Positions 36,324-45,133 of a stretch of 64,000 nt of DNA are shown here, one piece after another. How positions within the stretch are numbered: position 1 is the first letter of the stretch; every line of letters starts with the position of its first letter. The notes beneath the pieces were generated by a model. That model was given only the letters and a program-made list of their open reading frames with translations. It had not been told where the DNA came from and did no database searches. The DNA is taken from positions 6,429,001 to 6,493,000 of the forward strand of contig NZ_CP028843.1 of NCBI RefSeq assembly GCF_003058325.1. Direction: 5' to 3'. The position numbers and the translations under genes were made by a program. Source of the stretch: Methylobacterium currus (GTDB lineage Bacteria > Pseudomonadota > Alphaproteobacteria > Rhizobiales > Beijerinckiaceae).

Positions 36324-37451
36324 TCACGGCTCCTCCGCCCGCCGACCGCCCGCCTGGGCGTTGCCGTCGGCCTTCTGCGCCTCCGCCCCGATCGACTGGC
36401 GCCACTCGGCGAGAAAGCGGGCGCGCTTGGCCCGGTCCTGCACGGCGAGCAGCACCGGCCCGACGGTGATCGGCCGGAAGGCGCCGGCGGCGGACAGGCT
36501 CGACGGGCCGTCGATCCCGGGCGGCAGCGGGCCGGCGCGGTCGAAGAAGAAGGCTTCCTCGCGCGACACCCGCTGGCCGCGCTCGGACAGGAGATAGTCG
36601 ACGAAGGCGAAGGCGTCGCCCACCGCGCGGGCGGTGACCGGCACCAGGGCCGCGCGGGCGAGGACCAGGGTATAATCCCGCGGCACCACCAGCCCGAGGC
36701 GGGCGCCCCGCCGCATCGCCCGGTAGACATAGGAGCCGAGCAGGTTGTAGCCGATGGCGATGCGCCCGGCCTCGAGATCGGCGATGAGGTCGCTGGTGCA
36801 GCAGCGCACCTGGAGGTTCGCCCGCCCGAACGCCTCGACGAGACGCCCGTAGGTAGCGGCCGCGCGGGCGTCGTAGGCGGCGAACAGGTAGCCGATCCCC
36901 GACAGGGTGATGTCGTAGGAGCCGATCCGCCCGGCATACGCCTCGGGCTTGCGCCGCAGCAGGTCGACCAGCTCGACCCGGCTGCGCGGCAGGTCCTCGC
37001 GGGGCACGAGGTCGGGCCGGTAGGCGATCACCGCCGGCTCGGTGGTGAAGCCGAACACCTCGTCGCGCCAGGCGGCCCAGTCGGGCTGGCGGCCGGTCTC
37101 GATCGAGCGGTGCGCCCGGGCGCAGCCGTCATTGGCGAGCTTGATCAGGTGATCGACCGAGGAGGAGATCACCACGTCCGCCTCACGGTCGCGCTCCGCC
37201 CGGCCCGCGGCGCAGGATGCCGCGACCTCGCCGAACAGGTCGGCGGTGATGTATTCGTGATAGACCACCGTCACGTCCGGATAGAGCAGCTGGTAGTCGC
37301 GGATCAGCGGCGCCATGGCGTCGAGGTCGGCGGCGGAGCGGATCGTGAGCGTCGTGCGCGCATGCTCGGTGGCGGGGAAGCGGGTCGCCTCCTCGGCGGC
37401 GACCGGACCCGCCAGCGTGAGGGCCATGAGCAGGGCAAGGCGGCGGCTCAC
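36324..37451 (-). CDS. Periplasmic ABC solute-binding protein linked to a two-component system
   Basis: About 375 residues. GTG start, signal peptide (RRLALLMALTLAGPVAA), then a type-II periplasmic-binding fold: LTIRSAADLDAMAPLIRDYQ, ADVVISSSVDHLIKLANDG, GFTTEPAVIAYRPDLV, and AGRIAIGYNLLGSYVYR. It resembles the Fe(III)/phosphonate-type binding proteins that sit beside TctDE-like sensor pairs. The start overlaps the histidine kinase stop by four bases. No permease or ATPase follows, so it may serve as a ligand receptor for the kinase rather than as a transporter part. Confidence 0.82.
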   Translation of the reverse strand: MSRRLALLMALTLAGPVAAEEATRFPATEHARTTLTIRSAADLDAMAPLIRDYQLLYPDVTVVYHEYITADLFGEVAASCAAGRAERDREADVVISSSVDHLIKLANDGCARAHRSIETGRQPDWAAWRDEVFGFTTEPAVIAYRPDLVPREDLPRSRVELVDLLRRKPEAYAGRIGSYDITLSGIGYLFAAYDARAAATYGRLVEAFGRANLQVRCCTSDLIADLEAGRIAIGYNLLGSYVYRAMRRGARLGLVVPRDYTLVLARAALVPVTARAVGDAFAFVDYLLSERGQRVSREEAFFFDRAGPLPPGIDGPSSLSAAGAFRPITVGPVLLAVQDRAKRARFLAEWRQSIGAEAQKADGNAQAGGRRAEEP

Positions 37452-38833
37452 GACCGCCCCTCCCCGTCCGGCAGGGACAGGATCACGCAGAACCCCTTCT
37501 CGGAGTGGCTCTCGAAGCGCAACTCGCCGCCATGTGCCGCCGCCACCTCCGCGGCGATCGACAGGCCGAGGCCGGACCCGACCGTGCCGCCGCTGGCGGC
37601 CTGGAACGGCTCGCGCACCCGCGCCCACTCGCTCGCCGGGATGCCCGGCCCGTCATCCTCCACCGCCAGCACCACCCGGCCGCGCTCGCGCCCGACCCGG
37701 ACGGTGAGCCGGCTTCTGGCACCGTGCTTGAGGGCGTTGTGGATCAGGTTCGCCAGGGCCTCGCGCAGCGCGATGGCGTCGCCCGGAAGGGTCACGGCCT
37801 CGTCCGGCCCCTCGTAGCCGATATCGACGGCCCGGTCGCCGGCGCCCTGCACGGCATCGATCAGCGTGCGGCGGGCGAGCCCCGCCACGTCGACCGGATC
37901 GAAGGCCGCCGAGCGGGCACGGTGGATCACCATGGCGTGGTTGAGGAGCTGGTTGGTCAGGTGGCCGAGTTCCGCCATGCGCGCGCGGATGCGGGCGAGC
38001 TGGTCGCGCCGGCGGCCCTCGTCGGTCTCGTGCGACAGGAGGTCGAGCTGGGCGGCGAGCGCCGTCAGCGGCGTGCGGATCTGGTGCGCGGCATCCGCGA
38101 TGAAGCGCTTCATCACCGCGACGTGGCCCGAGAGCCGGCCCATGAAATGGTCGATCGAGGCGACGAGCAGGTGGATCTCCTGCGGGGCGGCGAGACCCAG
38201 CGGCTGGAGGTCGTTGGGTCCGCGCGCCGCCAGCACGCCCTCGATGGCGCCGAGCGGCCGTAAGGCGCCCCGCACCGCCACCGCGACGGCGCCGAGCGCC
38301 AGCGCGCTCATCGCCAGCACCATCAGGCTCGCCTTCACGGTGAGCGCGCGGGTGAGCGTGCCGCGCGCCTCGCGTGTCTGGGCCACCACCACGGCGGCGA
38401 AGCCGGCCTGCGTCGCGTCCGGCACGTAGCGGCCTGCCACCACCGCCCGCACCGCCTGGCCGCGATGCTCCCCGTCGAGGAGGAGCGGCCCGGCGGCGAG
38501 GCGCGCGCGATCGACCGGGATTTCCAGGTCGGCATCGCCGGTGAGCAGGCGGTCGGCGGGATCGACCACCTTGTAGAAGATCCGGTCGCGCGGGCTCAAC
38601 GCCAGCGTCTCGAAGGCCGAGAAGGGCGGATCGACCGAGATCGCGCGCCCGTCGCTGGCGATGGTCTCGGCGATCTGGAGCGCCGCGCCGACGAGGAGCC
38701 GGTCGTAGGCCTCGTCCGCCGCGAGCCGGGCCGAGGCCCAGGCGGCGAGAAGCAGCAGGCCCGCCCCGACGGCCAGGACCAGGGCCAGCACCGTGACGAG
38801 GCGGGCGAAGAGGGACGAGCTGCGGGAGATCAT
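37448..38833 (-). CDS. Sensor histidine kinase (TctE-like)
   Basis: 461 residues. Two membrane helices (about 10-32 and 165-190) flank a periplasmic sensor domain. A HAMP-like linker, the DHp box FIADAAHQIRTPLTALAAQL with the phospho-His, and an ATPase domain (N box NLIHNALKHG, G1 VEDDGPGIP, G2 GSGLGLSI) follow. It overlaps both its response regulator and the binding protein by ATGA/GTGA. The three together suggest sensing of a solute through the binding protein. Confidence 0.93.
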   Translation of the reverse strand: MISRSSSLFARLVTVLALVLAVGAGLLLLAAWASARLAADEAYDRLLVGAALQIAETIASDGRAISVDPPFSAFETLALSPRDRIFYKVVDPADRLLTGDADLEIPVDRARLAAGPLLLDGEHRGQAVRAVVAGRYVPDATQAGFAAVVVAQTREARGTLTRALTVKASLMVLAMSALALGAVAVAVRGALRPLGAIEGVLAARGPNDLQPLGLAAPQEIHLLVASIDHFMGRLSGHVAVMKRFIADAAHQIRTPLTALAAQLDLLSHETDEGRRRDQLARIRARMAELGHLTNQLLNHAMVIHRARSAAFDPVDVAGLARRTLIDAVQGAGDRAVDIGYEGPDEAVTLPGDAIALREALANLIHNALKHGARSRLTVRVGRERGRVVLAVEDDGPGIPASEWARVREPFQAASGGTVGSGLGLSIAAEVAAAHGGELRFESHSEKGFCVILSLPDGEGRS

Positions 38834-39507
38834 GAGTCCGGGCACACGACCTGATAGCCCAGCCCCCGCAGGGTGCGGATCTCGGCCCGGGCGCCGGCGG
38901 CGGCGAGCTTGCGGCGCAGGCGCGCCACGATCTGCTCGACGGCGTTCTCGCTCGATTCCTCCTCGAAGGCGAAGACCCGCTCCAACAAGTCGCCCTTGGC
39001 GAAGATGCGGCCCGGCCGCGCCGCCAGGATCTCGATCAGGGTCCATTCCCGACGCGTCAGCTCCAGGGCCTCGCCCGCCACGCTGGCGCTGCGCGCCTCC
39101 CGGTCGAGGCGCAGATTGCCGAGGGTGAGCGCGTTGTCGGCATGCCCGCTGTTGCGGCGGAGCAGCGCCCGCACCCGGGCCTCCAGCTCGCGGAAGTCGA
39201 ACGGCTTCACAAGGTAGTCGTCGGCGCCGAGATCGAGCGCGCCGACCCGGTCGTCGACCTCCGAGCGGGCGGTGAGCACCAGGACCGGCACCGGGCCGCG
39301 GCGCGCCCGCAGGCGCTTGAGGATCGCGAAGCCGTCGAGCCCCGGCAGGTTCACGTCGAGGATGACGAGGTCGTAGGCCTGGACCTCCAGCAGGGCGTCC
39401 GCCGCCGCGCCGTCGGTCTCCCAGTCGACCGCGTGGCCGAGGCCGCGCAGGCGTACCGCGATGGCCTCGCCGACGTCCCGCGTGTCCTCGACGAGCAGGA
39501 TGCGCAC
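38830..39507 (-). CDS. OmpR-family response regulator (TctD-like)
   Basis: 225 residues. Receiver: acidic pair VEDTRD, phosphoacceptor Asp in LVILDVNLPGLDG, Thr in VLTARS, Lys in LVKPFDF. A winged helix follows (LELTRREWTLIEIL, FAFEEESSENAVEQIVARLR). It is first in the leftward operon with the kinase and binding protein, and divergent from the ABC transporter at 39630, whose promoter it may control. Confidence 0.93.
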   Translation of the reverse strand: MRILLVEDTRDVGEAIAVRLRGLGHAVDWETDGAAADALLEVQAYDLVILDVNLPGLDGFAILKRLRARRGPVPVLVLTARSEVDDRVGALDLGADDYLVKPFDFRELEARVRALLRRNSGHADNALTLGNLRLDREARSASVAGEALELTRREWTLIEILAARPGRIFAKGDLLERVFAFEEESSENAVEQIVARLRRKLAAAGARAEIRTLRGLGYQVVCPDS

Positions 39508-39629
39508 GAAAATTCCTCTTCGAGTTCCGGCCGGAACTATCTGTCAGGTTGGCAACAGGTTCGCAGGCTACCCCACGCTCCAACGCCCGGCCAAGCGGGC
39601 CTGACGACGGACGTAAGGGGAGGACTACC

Positions 39630-40400
39630 ATGAACGCACGCCCGACTCTCATCCCTGAGCCGCTGCTTCAGGTCGAGGGCGTCACGCTCCAGTACAAGAC
39701 CACCGATCACCTGGTCACCGCGACCTACCGGGTCGATTTCGAGGTGATGCCGGGTGACCGCTACATCCTGCTCGGGCCGTCGGGTTGCGGCAAGTCCACC
39801 CTGCTCAAGGCGATCGGCGGCTACATGACTCCGGTCGAGGGCGAGATCAGGCTCAAGGGCCGCAAGGTCACCGAGCCCGGCCCCGACCGCATGATGGTGT
39901 TCCAGGAATTCGACCAGCTCCTGCCCTGGAAGACGGTGAAGCAGAACGTCGCCTTCGCGCTCACCGCGTCGGGCCGCGCCACCGGGGCGGAAGCCGCGGA
40001 CCGGGCGATGGCCTACATCGAGAAGGTGGGCCTGGCGAAATTCGCCGATTCCTTCCCGCATATGCTGTCGGGCGGCATGAAGCAGCGCGTGGCAATCGCC
40101 CGCGGCATGGCGATGGAGCCCGACATCCTGCTGATGGACGAGCCTTTCGCGGCCCTCGACGCGCTGACCCGCCGCAAGATGCAGGACGAGTTGCTGCGCC
40201 TGTGGGACGACACCCGGTTCACGGTCCTGTTCGTCACCCACTCGATCGAGGAGGCGATCAAGGTCGGCACCCGCATCCTGTTGCTCTCGCCGCATCCGGG
40301 CCAGGTCAAGGCGGAGCTCAACAGCCTGCCGGCCTCCGAGCTCGGCACCGCCGCGCAGGGCGCCCTCGAGACCCGCATCAACGACATGCTGTTCGCCTGA
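39630..40400 (+). CDS. ABC transporter ATP-binding protein (nitrate/sulfonate/taurine type)
   Basis: 256 residues. Walker A GPSGCGKST, Q-loop FQEFDQLLPW, signature LSGGMKQR, Walker B ILLMDEPF and switch His in VTHSIEEA. This is the SsuB/TauB/NrtD branch. SD GGGGAGGA lies just upstream. It is first gene of a three-gene transporter operon (ATPase, permease, binding protein). Substrate cannot be assigned. Confidence 0.93.
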   Translation: MNARPTLIPEPLLQVEGVTLQYKTTDHLVTATYRVDFEVMPGDRYILLGPSGCGKSTLLKAIGGYMTPVEGEIRLKGRKVTEPGPDRMMVFQEFDQLLPWKTVKQNVAFALTASGRATGAEAADRAMAYIEKVGLAKFADSFPHMLSGGMKQRVAIARGMAMEPDILLMDEPFAALDALTRRKMQDELLRLWDDTRFTVLFVTHSIEEAIKVGTRILLLSPHPGQVKAELNSLPASELGTAAQGALETRINDMLFA

Positions 40401-40438
40401 CAACCAGAATTTCTGAGAGAATTTTCGGGAGACACGCC

Positions 40439-41326
40439 GTGACCGCCACCCTCGCCCCCCTCACCACACCGCTCAGCCCACGGCCCGAGATCGTCCGCGA
40501 GACCTCCGCCGCCGGCGCGATCAGCGTCGAGCAGCGCCTGTCCTTCGCCGAACTGGCCTATCGCCAGAGCTGGCTGCGCAAGGTGGTGGTGCTCGCCGTC
40601 CTGGCGGCGGTCTGGGAAGCCTATGGCCGCTGGCTCGACAACCCGCTGCTGTTCCCGACCTTCTCCGCCACGGTCGAGGCCTTCGCCACCGCGATCCTGA
40701 GCAGCGAGATCCCCACCAAGGCGCTGGTCTCGCTCCAGACGCTGGCCATCGGCTACGGCATCGGCATCGGGCTCGCCGCCTTGCTCACCACGCTCGCCAT
40801 CGGCTCGCGGATCGGCACCGACCTGCTCGAGACGCTGACCGCGATGTTCAACCCGCTGCCGGCCATCGCGCTCTTGCCGCTGGCGCTCATCTGGTTCGGC
40901 CTCGGCCAGGGCAGCGTCGTCTTCGTCCTCGTCCACTCGGTGCTGTGGGCGATCGCGCTCAACACCCATGCGGGCTTCCGCTCGGTCTCGAACACGCTCA
41001 GGATGGTCGGCCTGAATTACGGCCTGCGCAACTTGAGCCTGGTGCGGGCGATCCTGATCCCGGCGGCCTTCCCCTCGATCCTCACCGGCCTCAAGGTCGG
41101 CTGGGCCTTCGCCTGGCGCACGCTGATCGCCGCGGAGCTGGTCTTCGGCGTCTCCTCGGGCTCGGGCGGCCTTGGCTGGTACATCTTCGAGAACCGCAAC
41201 GCGCTCGAGACCACCAACGTCTTCGCCGGCCTGTTCACCGTCATCCTGATCGGCCTCTTCGTCGAGAACGTGATCTTCGCCAACATCGAGAAGAAGACGA
41301 TCCGCCGCTGGGGCATGCAGCACTAA
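40439..41326 (+). CDS. ABC transporter permease (SsuC/TauC-like)
   Basis: 295 residues. GTG start, with a cytoplasmic N-terminus to about residue 45 and then six membrane helices. The EAA loop that contacts the ATPase is visible near FRSVSNTLRMVGLNYGLRNL and in IPAAFPSILTGLKVGWAFAW. It follows the ATPase gene by 38 bp. It is the inner-membrane channel of the transporter. Confidence 0.92.
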   Translation: MTATLAPLTTPLSPRPEIVRETSAAGAISVEQRLSFAELAYRQSWLRKVVVLAVLAAVWEAYGRWLDNPLLFPTFSATVEAFATAILSSEIPTKALVSLQTLAIGYGIGIGLAALLTTLAIGSRIGTDLLETLTAMFNPLPAIALLPLALIWFGLGQGSVVFVLVHSVLWAIALNTHAGFRSVSNTLRMVGLNYGLRNLSLVRAILIPAAFPSILTGLKVGWAFAWRTLIAAELVFGVSSGSGGLGWYIFENRNALETTNVFAGLFTVILIGLFVENVIFANIEKKTIRRWGMQH

Positions 41327-41385
41327 AACCCAAACAAGCCTCGTCCCCCCTGGACCCGCCGCCGTCCGGGGGGCAGAGAAGACCC

Positions 41386-41433
41386 GCAAGAACGCACCGC
41401 AAGAACGCATCGCAAGTACGCGCTGCAAGAACG
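41386..41433 (+). repeat. 13-bp tandem repeat, four copies, in the permease-binding protein gap
   Basis: GCAAGAACG recurs at 41386, 41399, 41412 (as GCAAGTACG) and 41425, an exact 13-bp period with variable 4-base spacers. It lies within the 128-bp gap before the binding protein gene and ends 21 bp before its ATG, just before the GGGAGGA ribosome site. It could space a processing site or alter mRNA folding so that more binding protein than permease is made. No function is shown. Confidence 0.7.
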
Positions 41434-41454
41434 ACGACCCGGGAGGAACCCCCC

Positions 41455-42471
41455 ATGTTCGCACGCAAGCTCCTCGGCCTCGCCGCCGGCGCCGCCCTGG
41501 CGCTCTCGCTGAGCCTGATCCCGGCCCGGGCCGAGGTGTCCGAGGTTCGCATCTCCAAGGGCTACGGCGTCCTCTACCTGCCGCTCTTCGTGATGCAGGA
41601 GAAGAAGTTCCTGGAGGCCCAGGCCGCCAAGGCGGGCCTCGGCGACGTCAAGGTGACCTGGCTGACGCTCGACGGCGGCAACGTCATCAACGACGCGATG
41701 ATCGCCGGCTCCCTCGACATCGCCGGCACCGGCGCCCCGGGCTTCCTCGCCCTGTGGTCGAAGGGCCGCGGCAGCCCCAAGACCGAGGTGATCGGCGTCT
41801 CGGGCATGTCGGCGACCGCCCTCGACCTCAACGTCAACAAGCCCGAGCTCAAGTCGCTGGCCGATTTCACCCCGAAGGACAAGATCGCGATCCCGGGCAT
41901 CAAGACCTCGCTCGCCGCGGTGGTGCTGCAGATGGCGGTGGCCAAGCAGTTCGGGCCCGAGAACTACACCAAGCTCGATGCGAGCACCGTCGGCCTTCCC
42001 CATCCGGAGGCGGTCGCGGCCCTGCTCTCGGGCAAGACCGAGATCGTCGCCCACTTCGCCTCGCCGCCCTTCACCGGGGTCGAGCGCGCCGACCCGAAGG
42101 TGCGCACGATCCTCAAGGCCTCGCAGATCTTCGGCAACATCACCCTCGACGTGGTGTTCGCGCTCAAGCGCTTCACCGAGGCCAACCCGAAGATGACCCA
42201 GGCCTTCCTGGCCGCCCTCGACGAGGCCTGCGACTTCATCGTCACCAACAAGGCCGAGACCGCCGAGATCTTCGCCCGCGCCTCGAAGGTGAAGGTGAGC
42301 CCGTCGGACGTCGCCCAGATCCTGGAGGATCCCGACAGCAAGTTCTCGGCGACGCCGCACGGCATCATGGAGTTCGTCACCTTCATGCACCGGGCCGGCA
42401 TCATGAAGACCAAGCCCGCCGGCTGGCAGGAGCTGTTCATCCCGGCCCTGCGCGAGCGCGCCGGCAGCTGA
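41455..42471 (+). CDS. ABC transporter solute-binding protein (NMT1/SsuA-like)
   Basis: 338 residues. GGGAGGA before the ATG; signal peptide MFARKLLGLAAGAALALSLS to ARA. Mature protein shows the NMT1-type fold: YGVLYLPLFVMQEKKFLEAQ, LDGGNVINDAMIAGSLDIAG, KIAIPGIKTSLAAVVLQMAV and EAVAALLSGKTEIVAHFASP. It captures the substrate in the periplasm for the permease. It is the last gene of the operon, before a hairpin terminator. Confidence 0.93.
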   Translation: MFARKLLGLAAGAALALSLSLIPARAEVSEVRISKGYGVLYLPLFVMQEKKFLEAQAAKAGLGDVKVTWLTLDGGNVINDAMIAGSLDIAGTGAPGFLALWSKGRGSPKTEVIGVSGMSATALDLNVNKPELKSLADFTPKDKIAIPGIKTSLAAVVLQMAVAKQFGPENYTKLDASTVGLPHPEAVAALLSGKTEIVAHFASPPFTGVERADPKVRTILKASQIFGNITLDVVFALKRFTEANPKMTQAFLAALDEACDFIVTNKAETAEIFARASKVKVSPSDVAQILEDPDSKFSATPHGIMEFVTFMHRAGIMKTKPAGWQELFIPALRERAGS

Positions 42472-42499
42472 TCCGCCCGAGATTTCCGCGACACCCGAC

Positions 42500-42531
42500 C
42501 CCACTGCGCCGGCAGCGCGGCGGGGTTTTTC
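42500..42531 (+). terminator. Rho-independent terminator after the ABC operon
   Basis: CCCC and GC-rich inner bases pair with GCGGCGGGG across a short loop and are followed by five T. It lies 29 bp after the binding protein stop. The stem has internal mismatches. Confidence 0.6.
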
Positions 42532-42865
42532 CCACTGGTCAAACCTGGCCGGCCCTGATGCCGGCCATGCCGACTCAGCGTCTGACAGGCCATCATTCCC
42601 TGGATCCGCTCGGCGACGCCCGGGACCTGCGCGCCAGCATCGCGGCTTGGCGCCTTCTCCTGACCGTGCAGAGCCGCCGGCTCGACGCCGTCGAGCGCCG
42701 CCTCTCCCCTCCCCGCAGCCCGGCCGAACCCGGCGCCATGCGGCTGCGCGCCCTCAAGGCCGGAGGATCCCGAGGAATCGCGCACGACGGCACGTTCAAC
42801 CCCAAAGTGCGGAACCGTCGCTCGTGCACGTCGGTGACCGGACCGTAACCTTGATCGACTCGTCG
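42532..42865. other. 334-bp stretch with no secure gene
   Basis: A plus-strand frame from an ATG at 42559 could encode about 96 residues with a helical middle (ARDLRASIAAWRLLLTVQSRRLDAVERRL), but its C-terminal third lacks any structure-like pattern. It could be a short gene with a real helix or a chance frame. I leave it unassigned. Confidence 0.35.
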
Positions 42866-43162
42866 ATGGACCACCCCTCGCCGCCCCGCGTTAAGCGGTT
42901 GACAGTGAGGGGAGCCAATAGCGTGGACACCTGCAGCGGGACGCCCGTCAGTCTGACCCTGGGTCGACGCAGGATCGAGGGTGTCCTGCGGGCCGTCGGT
43001 GAGTTCGTCGAGATGCCCGGCACCCCCGGATGCCCCGCGCGCCGGCTGCGAAACCTGATCCTCGATTTCGGCTCGGCCTGCGCCCCGGTCGAGGTGTGGC
43101 TGGCCGAGCCGGAGCCGCACGAGCCTCTCGCGCCCGCGCCTAGCCCTGCATCAAGGTCCTGA
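42866..43162 (+). CDS. Hypothetical 98-aa protein
   Basis: ATG at 42866; a GTG at 42922 (VDTCSGTPVSLTLGRRRIEG) could be the real start. The central part reads like a small beta-rich domain (GVLRAVGEFVEMPGTPGC, LRNLILDFGSACAPVEVWL) with a Pro/Ala-rich end. Its last bases overlap the convergent receiver gene by 23 bp. No family recognised. Confidence 0.42.
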   Translation: MDHPSPPRVKRLTVRGANSVDTCSGTPVSLTLGRRRIEGVLRAVGEFVEMPGTPGCPARRLRNLILDFGSACAPVEVWLAEPEPHEPLAPAPSPASRS

Positions 43163-43541
43163 GCACTTCCAGGATGTCGTCGCCGCGGCAGGGACGGGCG
43201 ACGAAGCGGGCATGGGCCGGCATCCGGTCGGGATCGGGCTTGCTGCGCCCGGACACGACGACGATCGGCAGGTCGGGCCGCATCTGCGCCGCGGTGCGGG
43301 CGAGGTCGAAGCCGTCCGTCTTGCCGGAGAGCTCGACATCCGTGATCAGCGCCACGATGTCCGTCCGTCCGGTGAGCAGGGTGAGCGCGCGCTCGGCGGA
43401 GGCCGATTGCAGCGCCTCGTAGCCGGCCGCGTCCAACACGTCGCTGAGATCCATGATCGTCAGCGCCTCGTCCTCCACCACCAGGATCACGGGCCGCTCG
43501 TGCTGGGTACCGTCCTTGGCCTTCACGGTGTCGTTTCCCAC
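43140..43541 (-). CDS. Single-domain response regulator with Arg at the conserved Lys
   Basis: 133 residues from a GTG. Receiver features: VVEDEALTIMDL, phosphoacceptor Asp in ITDVELSGKTDGFDL, Ser in VVVSGRS. The normally invariant Lys before Pro is Arg here (FVARPCRGDD). Stand-alone receivers of this type are abundant in Rhizobiales. The Lys change may weaken or alter the response to phosphorylation. No kinase gene is nearby. Confidence 0.82.
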   Translation of the reverse strand: MGNDTVKAKDGTQHERPVILVVEDEALTIMDLSDVLDAAGYEALQSASAERALTLLTGRTDIVALITDVELSGKTDGFDLARTAAQMRPDLPIVVVSGRSKPDPDRMPAHARFVARPCRGDDILEVLRTLMQG

Positions 43542-43838
43542 GTCGCCTGTCCTTGCCGGTCGGGCCCGTCCGGGACGCCGGCCCGGAGGCGGCGCGGTCG
43601 GACGAGCGGTCTCCTGTTGTCGGGCGGCCGATCCCGGCCGACCAGCGCCCACACGCCGGCCGTTGATCGAAACGACGGATACCCTGCACCGGTTGCAGCG
43701 GCGCCGTGTCCGCCCAACGAGGAATTCGCCGCTTCGTGGGGGCTCTCGCACGATCTCGCGCTTGCGTCGCAGCCCGCGCCCCGCTAGAGCACAGCACCTG
43801 ACCGGCACGGGCGCCCCGCCGCCCCGCCGGTCTGGCCC

Positions 43839-43925
<87 letters not shown>

Positions 43926-43928
<3 letters not shown>

Positions 43929-43963
43929 AGTCCGTTTAAGCTATTGCTGGACTTGGGTTTTTT
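43926..43963 (+). terminator. Rho-independent terminator of tRNA-Ser
   Basis: CCAAGTCC at 43926-43933 pairs perfectly with GGACTTGG at 43949-43956 and is followed by GTTTTTT. The stem overlaps the CCA end of the tRNA. The same structure is repeated, inverted, near 46940-46977. Confidence 0.85.
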
Positions 43964-44001
43964 CTCGCTTCCAACGGCTCGCACGATGACACTGTGTCAC
44001 C

Positions 44002-44437
44002 GTGGCCGTATTGGGGGTGAGGTCCGCAGTGCGCCGTGCGGAGTACCTGCAATGCCGTCGCGGGCGCTGGTTCGTCCGCCTCAGAGTTCCGGTTCACCTC
44101 CAAACCTTGATCGGGCAAAGCCACTTCGTCCGTTCCCTCGACACAGATAGCGAAGCTGTTGCTCAGGAGAGGCGCAGGGTCGCGCTGGCGCTGCTCTGGG
44201 AGTGGATCGGCGCTCAAACCGTTTCGGACGGCTGGGAGCCCGCTTGGGCGGCTGCTCTTACCGGTTCACAACGGTGTGATCACGACGGAGCCGAAGGATG
44301 CCCCCGTGGTCCAGATGCACCTGCCGCCGATCGTTCAAACCTGAAACTGAGCCAGCCTCGCCCCACATCGGCACAGCGCCTTCAGCAGCACACCATCTTG
44401 AGCATGATGGAGAGATGGCTTCGTGAGATCGAGGGGG
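44002..44437 (+). pseudogene. Tyrosine integrase, N-terminal fragment (plus-strand copy)
   Basis: About 145 codons match the start of the leftward integrase: RRAEYLQCRRGRWFVRLRVP, an arm-binding-type N-terminus, then SLDTDSEAVAQERRRVALAL and MMERWLREIEGV. After that the frame passes into unrelated antisense sequence. The SAM-like core-binding and catalytic domains are missing. It lies next to the tRNA in the orientation usual for an island integrase. Confidence 0.85.
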
Positions 44438-45133
44438 TCATGCACCTCGAAGCTTGTCGCCGAGGTGCGTTACGACCTCGGGCTCAATGACGTAATCCAG
44501 AGCGTCGATCGCTGTCCTAAGCTGAGAGGGGACAAGCCCTGAAGAGTACACCGCGAGGGCGAGCGTCGCTTTTGAATGGCCCATAAGCTCGGCGATTACG
44601 CTGGAGTTTACGGCCGGTGTGTGGGTGGACGCACGCTCAAGATAGGTGGCGAAGCATCGCCTAAAGCTGTGAAAATCGACTTCTTTACTCGAACCGAGCA
44701 CCTTCTGTCGGAACGTGGCGAACCGCTTCACCACGATCCAGCTTCGCTTTCCGTCTGGTCCTGCCGGTGTCAGACCCGAGAAAATCCAGCCGTCAGATGA
44801 TGTTGCCAACCGGTGCTGAACGATCGGCCAGCCAAGCCGATGCACCGGCACGATACGACGAGCGTTTTCGGTTTTGCCTTCCGGGATGCGGAGCGCCTGC
44901 TGCTCTGCAATTACGTCCTCATTGCGGAGTTGGCAAAGCTCGCTGATTCGGCAACCAGTCAGCGGTGCCAGACGCATGAGGTCGAAAAGCACTTCTCCGT
45001 AGCGCTGACCCATGACCGTCCGGGGATCGGTGCTGAGCAGCGTGACGAGTTCCCGAGCAGAGTATGACCGCTTACCGCTGTCGAGCCTTGCCCCACTGCC
45101 GAAATTACCTTGCCCGGCCCAGGGGTTGTCGCT

